A stretch of 64,000 nt of DNA from positions 20,684,937 to 20,748,936 of the forward strand of contig CM072515.1 in assembly GCA_036898135.1 (NCBI GenBank), read 5' to 3'. This DNA is from Oncomelania hupensis (lineage: Eukaryota > Mollusca > Gastropoda > Littorinimorpha > Pomatiopsidae). A program made the translations under genes and the position numbers. Numbering within the stretch: position 1 is the stretch's first letter; every line of letters begins with the position of its first letter. Below are positions 12,762 to 41,135 of this stretch, piece after piece. Under the pieces are notes generated by a model. It had not been told where the DNA came from. It did no database searches and worked only from the letters and a program-made list of their open reading frames with translations.

Positions 12762-13078
12762 TCCCTCCCTTTCTCTCTCACACCCTCTTTCTCTCTCTCT
12801 GTGTCTCTCACGCACACGCACACAGACACATACGCACACACGTGATATGGTAAGGTAAACACATTGCATTTCCTCAATATGAGAAATCAAGACACATTTG
12901 ATTAATGCCTTTAAATTAGTTTAGTGGGGATGTACGCATTAGGTGGTAGTGTATTTTTCAAAATATGTTTTAGAGCAATAAATAAATGCGTACCCATCAC
13001 CAAAACTCTTCTTTTAATACAGTCATATTTACTTTACCAATAAAAAAGCGACGGTACAGTATCAAGAAGATCACTGGA

Positions 13079-13330
13079 AGTTTAACGTCCACGACCACCA
13101 CTGGCAGCGTTAACGGGAATAAACCATCCCGGCATATATATATCCCAGGGAAGGGACGGTTAGGGACTTAACATCAACACTGAACCACCAAAGCAAACTT
13201 AGGGACCACCTGAAATCAACACTGAACCACCAAAGCAAACCTACCGTACTTTTATTTTCCCTTCACGAGATTCGAACCTGGGTCATCTTTGTGCCTTGGG
13301 AACTCTCCATCTACTACTGAGGACATAGTA
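13079..13330 (-). mobile_element. tRNA-derived SINE (family with TTAACGTC-type end)
   Basis: On the minus strand it has a B-box-like GGTTCGAATCTC (near 13266-13278), a body with GGGATGGTTTATTCCC-like sequence, and the end GACGTTAAAC. The same layout is seen at 21178-21523 (-) and 23903-24127 (+). An internal segment (ATCAACACTGAACCACC) is duplicated. Confidence 0.65.
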
Positions 13331-13402
13331 TCAAAACCAATGATAATATTACATTATTTACAACAAAAAATGTGGTTAAAGATGTCGAAGGTTCAATACC
13401 CG

Positions 13403-13585
13403 GCGGCAGGGATAGCTCAGTGGTCAGAGCGCACGACTTGTGTGAGTGCGTCTTGGGCGACGTGGGTTCGAATCCTGACTTCAGCAAACTATTTTGTGAT
13501 TGCTGGATTTTACGGGCCAGCGCCTTGAGAAGCTCTCTGAGCTTTTAAGTGCGCTATATAAGAGAAATCTCTTTTCTTTTTTTAC
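13403..13585 (+). mobile_element. tRNA-derived SINE with GCGCTATATAA tail
   Basis: The head GATAGCTCAGTGGTCAGAGC resembles a tRNA D arm/A box, and GGTTCGAATCC at 13465-13475 is a perfect B box. The body contains CAGCGCCTTGAG and ends GTGCGCTATATAAG. The cloverleaf no longer folds properly, so this is a SINE and not a tRNA gene. Confidence 0.75.
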
Positions 13586-13589
13586 CCGA

Positions 13590-14413
13590 ATTTGTCAATC
13601 GGCGAAATACCCGCTATAGAATTTCCTATCTTCAAACCATTCAGTAATAATAAGGTTATTTATATAGAGACGTTTGCTTTAAAACACACACACACAATTA
13701 AAAAGCTCAGTAGCCTACCACACTGAAGTTCCGGAGACGGATAAAGAGTATCCTACTTCAATAATTCATTTTCTCAGTGTGAGGGCTATGTAAGCTTACA
13801 TTTACACTAAAGTTTGGGGTAATTGATACTGATTGAGACCTACTTTATTTGAAGTTTAAGGGTATCCCGACCTTTGGATATAGCCGATTAATGCAAGCTG
13901 ATGCATCGTTCAGATTTGATTAAACGGGGGCGCTTGGGTATATGTAATTAGGACCTGGCTGTCAAATAAATTTGAATTTTTTTCAAGAATGCACCTTCAG
14001 TCATCATCATGTAAGTTTGCAACATTAATACTGGTTTATCGGATGTTGCAGGGACTGATCCAGCTAGTGCAGTTTAGGCTACAGGGATATCAAGAGTCTA
14101 ACATTAACAGTGCTCATATAGTACGAACAAGATGGCAAACCATCCAAATGTAATTTCAGACACACACACACACACGCACACCTATACACACACACAAACC
14201 TATTGCTGAAAACCAGCATTATCGACAATATCAATGTTCGTGGGCCTATTTTGTCTCCTCTTTATTCTAAAGAAGCAAAATGGTAAAAGAACGATTGGCC
14301 AAGGTAACATCTATTACAATATATTCAACCAGTTTGAGATACAGCGCAAAAGTTTTTTTCGAAAATAGTGGACTTCATCGACTTTGACTTTTGGAAATTA
14401 CAAAACGGCGATG
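13590..14413. other. Noncoding flank 3' of the receptor gene
   Basis: No gene seen. A short CA-rich tract lies at 14158-14200. On the minus strand this is downstream of the receptor poly(A) signal. Confidence 0.5.
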
Positions 14414-14419
14414 TTTATT
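14414..14419 (-). other. Poly(A) signal of the receptor gene
   Basis: AATAAA on the minus strand, about 90 bases after the receptor stop codon, in an AT-rich context. Position and sequence fit the end of a short 3' UTR. Confidence 0.6.
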
Positions 14420-14508
14420 TTATATTATTGTTAGAATGTTGCAGGGGCTGATTCAAGGTCCTCAGTACAGGTTGCAGGAATCTCTAGAGTCGAAGGCTGA
14501 AACTCGAC

Positions 14509-31202
<16,694 letters not shown>

Positions 31203-31295
31203 CTGCTGATGATTCTGTTTGAACGAATTGGTGTGATCGAAGCCATAAGCAAAGACCGTGCATGGATTCTAGGGCACGAATGCGAGTATAAGCCG

Positions 31296-31438
31296 AGGTC
31301 TGTGGCGTCAGACAATGCGTCCAAAGGATGCAAGTGGGCGATCCTGGGCGGCTTGAGTTAGATCCTGTATCGGCCAGCGCCTAGAGCAGCTCTTGTGTTG
31401 GAAGAGCGCTATATAAAAAGGAAAAAATAAATAAATTA
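31296..31438 (+). mobile_element. SINE 3' fragment
   Basis: Contains GGCCAGCGCCTAGAGCAGCT and ends AGAGCGCTATATAAAAAGG with an A-rich tail, the same 3' end as the SINE at 13403. It lies about 95 bp upstream of the first receptor exon seen. Confidence 0.7.
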
Positions 31439-31573
31439 AATTTTTTTGTTTAAATGAAAAATAAACTAACCTTAAACAAGCATCATGTTGTGTGAAACGC
31501 AATACATAAGAGTAATACATTTTGTTATAGGCATATAATACTATCTTCTATATTACCTTGTATCAAACAGATT

Positions 31574-33478
31574 TCCTATCCTATCCTATCCTATCCTATC
31601 CTATCCTATCCTATCCCGTAACTCGGAGGTCGTTGGGGCTCCACAGATGATCGTTTAACTAGCGTACTCAATCTTTCTCTATCCTCAGCAACCCCCATGG
31701 CTTCGCTCAGTGTCAAGCCAGTCCATTTTCGAATGTTGTCCTCCCACCTCTTTTTCGGTCTCCCTCTTCTTCTACCTCCTTACACTGTGCCCTGAAGGAT
31801 GGTCTTTGCAAGGCCTGATGATCTGGTGACGTGGCCATACCATCGTCCGTTTCTTCATTACTGTGAGCAGACCATCGTGTTGTCAAATGGCTTGTGTGAT
31901 AGTCTTTCGGACTTTGTCGTTGGTGGTGTGCTGGGTATAGGAAATGCCCAGAAGTCTTCTGTAGCACCTCATATCCATGCTTTATATTCTTCGTTGTAGA
32001 TCTGCTGTGAGGGTCCATTTTTCGCAAGCGTATAGGAAGATGGAGATAACAATGGAGCGCAGCAGTCTTACCTTGGAATGTAGACTGATGGTCCTGTCTT
32101 TCCAAATGGGCTTCAACCTTGCCAGGGCAACAGTTGTTTGTTCGATCCTGGAGAGGACTTCCTGTCGGGACCCATTTTCTGATACAATGGCTCCTAAATA
32201 TTTGAAGCTATTATTTATTATTTATCATTCTTATATAGCGCTTTTTCAGCTCAATAGCTGCTCAAGGCGCTGGTCGATGAGGCGCTATGCACTGTGATGA
32301 GGGATTGGCCTTGGACTTTGTTGTCCGTATTGATGCCATTGGTGTTGCTGGTCATCATTTTGGTCTTCTCTGCACTTATTTCCATTCCATAGGCTCTGGA
32401 GGTGGTGTCAAGCCTCTGTACAAGCTGTTCAAGTTCTTGTTCCTCTCCAGCCAACCCATCAATGTCATCCGCAAAACGAAGGTTGGTGATTGCTCTACCC
32501 CCTATGCTGACTGTGCCTTCGTGATATGCAAGGGCATCTGACATTATGTGCTCTAGGAAGATGTTGAAGAGAGTTGGAGAGAGTATGCATCCTTGACGCA
32601 CACCGAATGTTATTCTGAACCAGTTTCCGATGGCGCTGTTATGGAGGTAGCCTTGTCATACAAGCTTTTGATGACTTCAATAATTTTAGGGCTGGTGTGG
32701 TACACTCTCATGGCTGCCCACAGAGCTGCTTGCCACACTCGGTCAAACGCCTTCTTGAAGTCTACGAACACATAATATAGACGTTGTTGTTGCTGTAGGT
32801 ATTTCTCGCAGATTATTCTAAGGTTGAAAATCTGTTCAGTGGTACTTCGCCCTGCCCTGAATCCTGCTTGATGTTCAGCAATGATTTGTTCAGCTTGGGG
32901 TTTCAACCTGTTGAGTATTATTTTCAGGAGGACCTTGCTGGGATGGCTGATGAGGCTGATGGTGTGGTACTTTTCACGCTCCTGAAGGTTACCTTTTTTT
33001 GGAAGAGTGATGACAAGCGACTGGGTCCAGGATGTAGGCCATGCCCCATTCTGCCAGATCTTGTTACATATAATGATGAGGGCGTCAATCATCGCTTTTC
33101 CTCCTGCTTAAAGCAGTTTCGCGGGTATGTTGTCCACTCCCTCTGACTTCTCTTTCTTCAGCGATTGCACTGCTGCCTCAACTTCTTCTCGGAGAATTTG
33201 GAGGATTTATTCTTCTCTGTTCTGGGGATATGCTAGAACTGATGGGTCTCCATTTGGTGTGTGGTTGTAAAGGTCAGAGCAGTACTCTGTCCATTTGTCC
33301 AAGACTTCTTGTTCTTCTGTAGGGTATATGCCAGACTCACTTTGGGTCGTGGAGACCATGGGCTGTTGAACACTTGTCAGCCGCTTCACAGTCTGGCAGG
33401 CCTTCTTGCTGTTGTTCTTGTTCAGACTGTTCTCTATCTCCTGGCATTGATCTTCTATCCAAACAGATTTACTTACCA
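31574..33478 (-). mobile_element. Family A LINE, longest minus-strand copy
   Basis: Begins at the (ATCCT)n tail (about 31574-31616) and runs back through the RT C-terminus, RFADDIDGLAG, VFVDFKKAFDRVWQAAL, HQAGFRAGRSTTEQIFNLR and LPKKGNLQ to an upstream linker (EEQEVLDKWTEYC). Frameshifts separate the blocks. A SINE tail is inserted at about 32214-32290. Confidence 0.92.
32214..32290 (-). mobile_element. SINE 3' fragment nested in a family A LINE
   Basis: TATAGCGCTTTTTCAGCTCA interrupts the KYLGAIV region of the LINE. A similar sequence occurs at about 54600-54640. Confidence 0.65.
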
Positions 33479-33669
33479 ATAACGCTCTGGAACATGAAGA
33501 GAGCAGTCAACACGCAGCAGGGTACTCGCTTCGACATATTCACGAGAATTACATAAGCTGCTGCCGCATGTTTAAGGCTGATACTAGTAATAGTATATAT
33601 GCTGTCTTTAAGCATGCAGTAATTGTATTTGAGGGAACATGTCTTATGTTCTCCATGGTCTATATTAAA
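33479..33669. other. Noncoding, AT-rich
   Basis: No feature seen on either strand. Confidence 0.4.
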
Positions 33670-33970
33670 TCCAGGTCTATGTTCTCAAAGGTCTTTGTTT
33701 CTCCAAGGTCTGTGTTCCCTCAGGCCTTGATACCCCCAGAATTATGTTTCCGCACATAATTATGTTTGTCACAGACATGGGTGATGGTGGTGGGGTAGAG
33801 GGGAGGGAGAAGGACATACACCCCGAGGGAATACAGACCTTAAGAAACATATGCAACCTGGGTAGAGTGTAGACCTGAGAGAACATAGACCTGCAAAGAC
33901 CCTGAAAGAACCTAATCCTAGGGGAACGTAGACTTAGAATTCCGGGAACATGGGCCTTGAGGAAACACTG
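33670..33970. repeat. Minisatellite in inverted halves
   Basis: Units like AGGTCTATGTTCTC recur at 33672-33730, and their complement (GAGAACATAGACCTG) recurs at 33860-33966. The two halves form an imperfect inverted repeat. Confidence 0.6.
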
Positions 33971-34183
33971 GTGGGACCTGGAATTTGAAGTATAGCAGTG
34001 CTCACTGTATCGGCATTTAACATTATCTGATAGGAGCGGAAACATGCAGAGACCATGTCCGAGATAGCATCCTGGTAGGCTTATATGATGACAAAACATC
34101 CGTCTCTTCACACTTCTTCCACTGCATGCGGCGAGTAACTGTGACTTATTTTAAAAGTTGTCTGAACGAGGACGACGACTACG

Positions 34184-34186
34184 ACG

Positions 34187-34273
<87 letters not shown>
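34184..34273. repeat. (TAC)n microsatellite
   Basis: About 29 pure units. Confidence 0.95.
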
Positions 34274-34274
<1 letters not shown>

Positions 34275-34715
34275 AAATTTCAAGAATTATTGTCATCTAA
34301 CAAAAAGTCAGTATTATTTAAGCTTGTAAGTCTAATGAAATTAATAATTAAACAAATGTAACGTTTTTATCCCATGTCAAAAATTAATATAGTTCTGATG
34401 TTGACAGGTTATGTGTAATTACAAACAATTTCAGTAGTTTGTCATTGATGTGTTTAGATTGAATTGTATAAAATTGTTAGTTATGATTCATAGTTGTTAT
34501 CCCCAATCAAGTTCTTTTTTCTTCTTTTCCCCACTCAATACCTCCCCCTTCCACCTCCCCCTCCCTCCCCACACGCAATCCCGCTGTATAAATAGTTTTA
34601 ATGTTTTTTGTGCGTTTTTTTTATATCTAAAATGTTATATAATTAATTATTTTGCATGTTTGTGTATATTATTTTAAACCATGTCCATGTGCCCTTAATG
34701 CGTTTTTTCTGGAAT

Positions 34716-34789
34716 AAATTTGCCTTGTTTTGCCTTGCCTTGAAGATGACGACGACGACGATGATGATGATGACGACGATTTATTGTTT
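34716..34789. repeat. 74-bp direct repeat, copy 1 (LINE flank)
   Basis: Identical over 74 bases to 37647-37720. Starts AAATTTGCCTTGTTTTGCC and ends TTTATTGTTT, with GAC/GAT repeats between. Interpreted as an unusually long target-site duplication. Confidence 0.9.
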
Positions 34790-34896
34790 CTTCTTCTTCT
34801 TCTTCTTCAGATTAATGTGCAAACCCCAATGTTGGGTAACAATACACATATGTGGGACTCGACGGGAGCATGCGCTAGCACGTTAAAACAAACCAA

Positions 34897-34928
<32 letters not shown>

Positions 34929-37646
34929 ACCATTCAGGCACCCACCCCCTCTACTAGGGGAAGGGGGGGACACAGTGGGGTTTGGAGGACAAAACTATGA
35001 TACACTAGTAGGTTATTTAAAATAATTAAGAAATTAATAATAGGTACAGGTAGCCCCTTAATAAGGCTTTCCTTTAACAAAATACTTTATTATTATATTT
35101 ATTTATTTATTATATATATATATATATATAATTTTTTTTTCCAATGAGATATTTACAAATGGAGCCATCCTTCCATTGCTGATTTGAAGGCGGGGACTGA
35201 CTTAGTGGTTGTGATTTCGTCAGAGAGAGAGTTCCAGAGACGGATAGAGGAGGGGAAGAAGGAATGTAGGTGAGCATTGATTCTAGATTGGGGCACCTGG
35301 AGCTTCGCCTGCTGTCCTCTGGTGGCACGTGCTGCTGGTTTAAGATGTGAACCAGCAGGGATATCGACTTGGTCACTGATGATCTTATACAGCATTGCAG
35401 CTTTGTCGATCTTGCGACGCTCAGACAGGGTCTGCAGGTTTAGCTGACGGACAAGCGCAGAGGCGCTAGACCGGGGACTAAAGTCATGCAGGATCCTTCG
35501 GGCCGCTCTTCGTTGGACCAGTTCCAGGGTGTCGCTCAAGTTCTGTTGAAAGGGATCCCACACTGGGGAAGCGTATTCCAGGACTGGTCGGACTAGGCCT
35601 TTGTAACAGTGCGTCTGGACGGCAGTGGGGCATCCCTTCAGGTTTCTGTAGATGAAGGCGCTGGTTTGGTTCGCTTTGGCAGCCAAAGCGTGAACATGCT
35701 TCCCCCAGTGGAGTTTCTCTGTAAGCTCGACACCGAGGTACTTAACACTGTCCACCTGCTCGAGCGTGTGACCATGGAGGGTGTAGTTTGAGCGGGTAGG
35801 TTTCTTTTTGTTGGTAACAGATAGGACATGGCACTTGGCAACATTGAACTCCATCTGCCACATCTCCTCCCACTTTTCCAGGGTCGCTAGGTCTTCTTGT
35901 AGGGAGACAGCATCTTGTTGAGTCTTGATGCGCTGGTAAAGGATGGTGTCATCAGCGAATAACCTGACGTTGGCCTTGATGTTGTTGCCCAGGTCATTGA
36001 TGTAGACTAGGAAGAGCGTCGGGCCGATGACGGATCCTTGGGGGACACCCGAGGTCACCTGGCCCATACTAGACGACTCCCCCTCCACAACAACTTGCTG
36101 GGTTCTTTGAGCCAGGAAGTTCTGTATCCAGCTCAGGGTCTTCCCTCTGATGCCGTAATGGTGGAGCTTGATGATGAGGCGTTGGTGGGGCACTTTGTCA
36201 AATGCTTTGGCGAAGTCTAGGAGAATGGTGTCCGTCTGTCCTCCCTTGTCCAGCTCATGTACTAGATCGTCAGTTGTGAGAATGAGCTGGGTTAAACAAG
36301 AACGCCTCTTACGGAACCCATGCTGGGAGTTACTGAGGATGCCGTTCCTGGTGAGGTGGTCGGTAATGCCTGTGCGGACGATGTGCTCCATAAGTTTAGA
36401 GCAGACAGAAGTGAGGGAGATTGGGCGGTAGTTGGCCGGTTGACTGCGGTCGCCCTTTTTGAATATGGGCTGAACGGTGGCGTGACGCCAAATAGTGGGG
36501 ATCTGGCCAGTCTTAAGAGAGGTGGTAAAGAGTGTGGTGAGGGCAGGGGCAAGCTGTTTTGACAGGGACTGGAGGAGGCGGCAAGGGATGCCATCAGGAC
36601 CGGCAGCCTTTCTTGGGTTTAGGTTCTGCAGCAGCTTCTCTACTCCGATGAGAGAGATGTTAATGTCGGGCATATCGGGGTAGGGGCTGTTGCCAAGATC
36701 TGGTAGGTTGTCAAGATCTTCCTGCGTAAATACTGAGCAGAACTGTTCGTTAAGGATGTCTGCTTTCTCTTTGCTTTCACTGTATGTGAGGCCATTTTTT
36801 CTTAAAGGTGCTATGCCATTTGAGTCTGCTTTTTTCGTCTTGATGAGTTTCCACAGGTGTTTCGAGGAATCTTCTTCTATGAAGCTCTTAACATAGTTTT
36901 GGTAGGCAGCTCTGTTTTCTTTCCTGGTTGTTTTCTTGAGTTGTTGGAATTTGTCCCAGTGTTCTTGTTTGTTGGTATTCTTGGCCCTCTTCCATGCTCT
37001 CAGCTTACGTCTAGATAGTCGTTTCAGTTTACTGCTGATCCATGGTTGATGATAACGCGTTGAGGACTTTTTCATTGGGACATGCTTTTCCATCATGGTA
37101 CTAAGATGGGAATGAATTGCTGCCCATTGATCTTCTACTGTGGCTGGTGGCAAAAGGACAAATTGTTCAGAGAACATATCCGTTTCAGTCTTCATGGCCT
37201 CAAAGTTGGCTTTCTTCCAGATACTGATGGTGTGTGGTACACGTTTCGTTTTCTTGGCCACCAAGCGGCTGTCAATGAGGACGATGTCATGATCACTAAG
37301 CCCAGGAATGACTGTCGATCTGCTGACAAGATTGGGACGATTAGTGCAAAAAATGTCGAGGATGGCGCTATTTCTGGTGGCAGTGTTGACGACTTGGAGA
37401 AGGCCCATGTCGTTAATCTTGTTAAGAAAGGTCTGGTTAGTGTAGGCAGGGTACTGGTGCCCAGTAATTTGCTGGGACTCCCAGTCGATGTCAGGGAGAT
37501 TAAGGTCTCCACCGATCCAGATTATGTCGTCTTTATTGAGACTGTCCAGGCATGCAGCGATGGCGTCTATCTGATCAGGTGTGTTGTCTGATGGGGTTCT
37601 GTAAATTGAGCCGACTGTGAGAGGTCTGGATCTGCCCTGGGTCTAA
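34790..37646 (-). mobile_element. CR1/Rex1-like LINE, 5'-truncated, recent insertion
   Basis: Minus-strand element bounded by identical 74-bp direct repeats. The 3' end on the minus strand is a (GAA)n run next to the repeat. The 3' region also holds a TA tract (35112-35130) and a poly-T/poly-A tract (34898-34927 on +). The coding frame is uninterrupted from the truncation point to its stop, so the copy is young. Confidence 0.88.
35153..37643 (-). CDS. LINE endonuclease-reverse transcriptase, N-terminally truncated
   Basis: The open stretch of about 830 codons begins in the middle of the apurinic-type endonuclease (WIGGDLNLPDIDW, then LSDHDIVLID) and continues into the reverse transcriptase. 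RT motifs include NYRPISLTSVCSK, GFRKRRSC, LLDFAKAFDKVPH, GVPQGSVIGPTLF and the catalytic FADDTILY near residue 560. The C-terminal part has KYLGVELTEKLHWG, LEYASPVWDP and RLWNSLSDEI, typical of CR1/Rex1/Jockey-type elements. The first Met (37408) is internal to the domain, so the true start is lost with the 5' truncation. Such proteins nick DNA and copy the element RNA in the nucleus. Confidence 0.92.
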
Positions 37647-37720
37647 AAATTTGCCTTGTTTTGCCTTGCCTTGAAGATGACGACGACGACGATGATGATG
37701 ATGACGACGATTTATTGTTT
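37647..37720. repeat. 74-bp direct repeat, copy 2 (LINE flank)
   Basis: Exact copy of 34716-34789 at the 5' end of the minus-strand LINE. Confidence 0.9.
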
Positions 37721-37847
37721 GATTGAAGACGATGATAAAGATAATAATGACGAGCACGGATGATCATGGTGAGAAGGAAAAGTAATTATAAATAATAATG
37801 AAGAGGAGGTGAACGCCAACAACGACGATCACCATGATAATAATGAT

Positions 37848-37851
37848 GATG

Positions 37852-37918
<67 letters not shown>

Positions 37919-37980
37919 GAATAATCAGAAGCAGAAGAAGAACAACAACAACAATAACAACAACAACAACAACAACAACA
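37848..37980. repeat. (AAT)n then (AAC)n microsatellite
   Basis: AAT array to about 37916, then AAG/AAC-rich sequence that abuts a family A LINE tail. Confidence 0.95.
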
Positions 37981-37982
37981 AC

Positions 37983-38459
37983 TATCCTATCCTGTCCCGT
38001 AACCCGGAGGTTGTAGGGGCACCACAGATGATCGTTTAACCAGCATATTCCATCTTTCTCTGTCCTCAGCAGCCCTGATGGCCTCGCTCAGTGTCAAACC
38101 AGTCCATTCTCGAATGTTGTCCTCCCACCTCTTTTTCGGTCTCCATCTTCTTCTACCTCCTTGCACTGTGCCTTGCAGAATGGTCTTTGCAAGGCCTGAT
38201 GATCTGGTGACGTGGCCATACCATAGGAGTTTCCGTTTCTTCACCACTGTGAGCAGGTCATCGTGTTGTCCAATGGCTTGTGTGATGGTCTGTCGGACTT
38301 CGTCGTTGGTGATGTGTTGGGTATAGGAAATGCCCAGAAGTCTTCTGTAGCACCTCATCTTCATGCTTTGTATTCTTCGTTGTAGATCTGCTGTGAGGGC
38401 CCATGCTTCGCAAGCGTTTATTGGAAGACGGAGATGACAAGGGAGCGAAACAGTCTTAA
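37983..38459 (-). mobile_element. Family A LINE, 3' fragment
   Basis: Minus strand CYRRLLGISYTQHI, TNDEVRQTITQAIG, LWYGHVTRSSGLA and KKRWEDNIREWTG with an open frame of 125 codons. It lies between two AAC-rich microsatellites. Confidence 0.9.
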
Positions 38460-38465
38460 CAACAC

Positions 38466-38466
38466 C

Positions 38467-38557
<91 letters not shown>

Positions 38558-38558
38558 G
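38466..38558. repeat. (AAT)n-(AAC)n microsatellite
   Basis: AAT units at 38466-38500 and AAC units to about 38556. Confidence 0.95.
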
Positions 38559-38639
38559 AGGTGGATAATGATACAAGGATGACGATGGTGATGTCAGCGG
38601 TGTCGATGAGGATGACGACGAAGACGGCGATGGTTTCTG

Positions 38640-39330
38640 CGTCATCCAGGCAGGAGAAAAGTTTGATAACTTAATAAGATAACGCTAGAAGACGTTATTT
38701 ACAACTTAATAATTTTACTTTATTTCTGTGATTATGAACTTATAACCTAAAATATATAATATGTTGAGAAATGAAGACAAAATATCATCTTTGTTGCTTT
38801 GTTATGAACTTAAACCAAATGACCAATATGCTTAAGAAAACAAAAGAAAAAAACAACTTTACTGCCTTTGGTATACAACGGAATAGTCAGATGAAAAGAA
38901 TGACAGAGAAAACGCCTCTAAATCTAGAAGCTCTATAAATACAATAACTAATTCTGTCTGCAGAAATTAAAGAAAAGCAACATTATTAGGCTTACTACTG
39001 CTTTATTAAACTAAACCAAGAAACCAATATGCTTGGGGGAAATTAAATTTTTAAAAAAGCAATTTAGCTTACGGGTGTTTTTTTTTGTTTTGTTTGTTTT
39101 TAATAAAGTTGAATTATGCGATGAGAAGAATGATACTGCAAGCGACCGTTTTCCGTCTCACTTCCGGCATTGTCCTATGATTCGTATTGGACTCTTACAC
39201 ACATTTTGTGACTTGAAGAAATAATGGCAGAGATATATTAGTGGGAAAAATAACATTGTTGACTAATTGCGCCGAAGTTCACAAAGCTACCGATGTAAAG
39301 AAAGGATATCGATTTTGGAATGGGGTGCTA
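38640..39330. other. Noncoding, AT-rich
   Basis: No gene seen. AACCAAATGACCAATATGCTT-like phrases recur loosely (38813 and 39013), suggesting a decayed tandem duplication. Confidence 0.4.
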
Positions 39331-39336
39331 CCGGGA

Positions 39337-39439
39337 ACAACAATCGGTGTGCGTCAGGGATGCCTACTCTCTCTAACACTCTTTAACATCTTTCTAGAGC
39401 GCATCATCATGATCATGTCAGATGCCCTTGAAGATCATA
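39337..39439 (+). pseudogene. Family A LINE reverse-transcriptase fragment
   Basis: Encodes TIGVRQGCLLSLTLFNIFLE and MSDALEDH, about 100 bp of the RT core, with no surviving ends. Confidence 0.8.
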
Positions 39440-39480
39440 CTTAATAATATTAATAATTTATGATAATAGTATATTATTAT

Positions 39481-39826
39481 TATTTTGGGAAATATTCATC
39501 ACAAAGAAAATACACCACAAGACATGAATAAAAATTTTATATTAATTTTTATTTAACAAATTAGCCTTAGCCCTTCATACAATACGTCGCACAAATATAC
39601 TCCAAAACATCCCGAATACTCTTACATTAATACACTTGTGGTTCATTAATTCAACCTAACATACAAACAACTAACAACACGTATGCACAAAGAGTGACTA
39701 CTACAAAAAGGGAGTGTTTAGTATTTTCTTGTGATTACTATTTTGGGAAATATTCATCACAAAGAAAATACACCACAAGACATGAATAAAAATTTTATAT
39801 TAATTTTTATTTAACAAATTAGCCTT
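39481..39826 (-). repeat. Candidate B1-A2-B2 split direct repeats of the DIRS/PAT-like element
   Basis: An 88-bp sequence (starting TATTTTGGGAAATATTC, ending AAATTAGCCTT) occurs identically at 39481-39568 and 39739-39826. The 170 bp between them end in TTTAGTATTTTCTTGTGATTA, preceded by ACGTATGCACAAA. The same two phrases close the far end of the element at about 50796-50849. This is the A1 ... B1-A2-B2 layout of PAT/Ngaro-type elements. Confidence 0.6.
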
Positions 39827-40009
39827 CCTACAGAGTAACTGAATTCTATGCCTAAGCTCAAAATGTTCAACTGTTGTTAAGGTGCCACTTTAGAACGAAT
39901 TAACCATAATTATATGTAACATAAACAATCTTAACATCAAACTGATAATGTCTATTAAAGGTCAACCACAGTGCTCGGTCAAAAAGTTTCTGCTGAAAGA
40001 ACTTTACTA

Positions 40010-40109
<100 letters not shown>

Positions 40110-40679
40110 TTATGTTTATTTTTATTTTTATAATTGTATTCTCTCTCTCTCTCTTTCTCTCCTTCTTCTTCTTCTTTCTTTTCCTTTTTTTTTTTTTTTT
40201 TTTTTTTTTGGGGCCGGAAACCCCCCCCCCCTCGTCCGCCCCTGCTCTTGCGTTCCCTTTTCTGAAAAGCTCCTCTGAATTTCCCGACACCCGGCAAGTG
40301 ATAGCAGACGATGGATGTGTAGTAGCCACTGTGACTGTAGTTGAAGTTGAAGCAGTACTAGTAGGCCTACTACTAGTAACTTGAATCACTGTTGCTGTTG
40401 TTGAGGCTTTGGATCGTTGGAACAGAGATAGGCTTTAATGTCTGTATTGTTTTCATCCCAAAGCTCCGCATAAAAGTGGCACTTGGAGGGTAGCAGTCTT
40501 CAGCGAAGTGTTTTGCGCAAATTGCTGACGACGCACAAATCTCACCCACTGATTTCGCACTTCTTCGTTTTTTGGAAACCTATGCAATGTTATCCCATCC
40601 GCTTGTTTGTTTGTACAACCTCCAACGGCACAATATAGGCCACTGCTCTTCGTTTTCCTGCGTTTTGGTAGAGAAGTTT

Positions 40680-40868
40680 TTTGTTTGTATGTAGATTATA
40701 GTCACACGACACTTTCGCATATAGGTGACTACTGGACCGATTTATACTGACACCAGTTGTTGGTAAAGGGGAAAATAATATGATCACACGTTGACCAATC
40801 CGGGATTCGAACCACCGACCTTTCGGTTACTAGCAAGACGCTCTTACCAACTGAGCTACCCGGCCCCT
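40680..40868 (-). mobile_element. tRNA-derived SINE, second copy
   Basis: Reverse complement of the SINE at 19169: GCCGGGTAGCTCAGTTGG and GGTTCGAATCCCGG on the minus strand. It lacks the CCCGCT segment present in the other copy. Confidence 0.85.
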
Positions 40869-41135
40869 GGTAGAGAAGGGGCACTATCGAACTCTATATT
40901 GTCTCCAGCAGTTGACGTCACGAGCCATGCGGTCACGTGAGCGGGCTTTTCGAAGGTGCAAAAGTTTATTCGAAGTAGATTTTATTAAATATTAAAAAAA
41001 GGCAGTATTTTTCGGAAAAAAGTTGTTTGGCATGTGACTTCTTTTATTATGTAGATATTTTGTGCTCAATTTTATATTTCAATGATGTTGACCTTTAAGC
41101 CCTCACTGTCTGGAAACCTCTGATACTGCTTAAAA

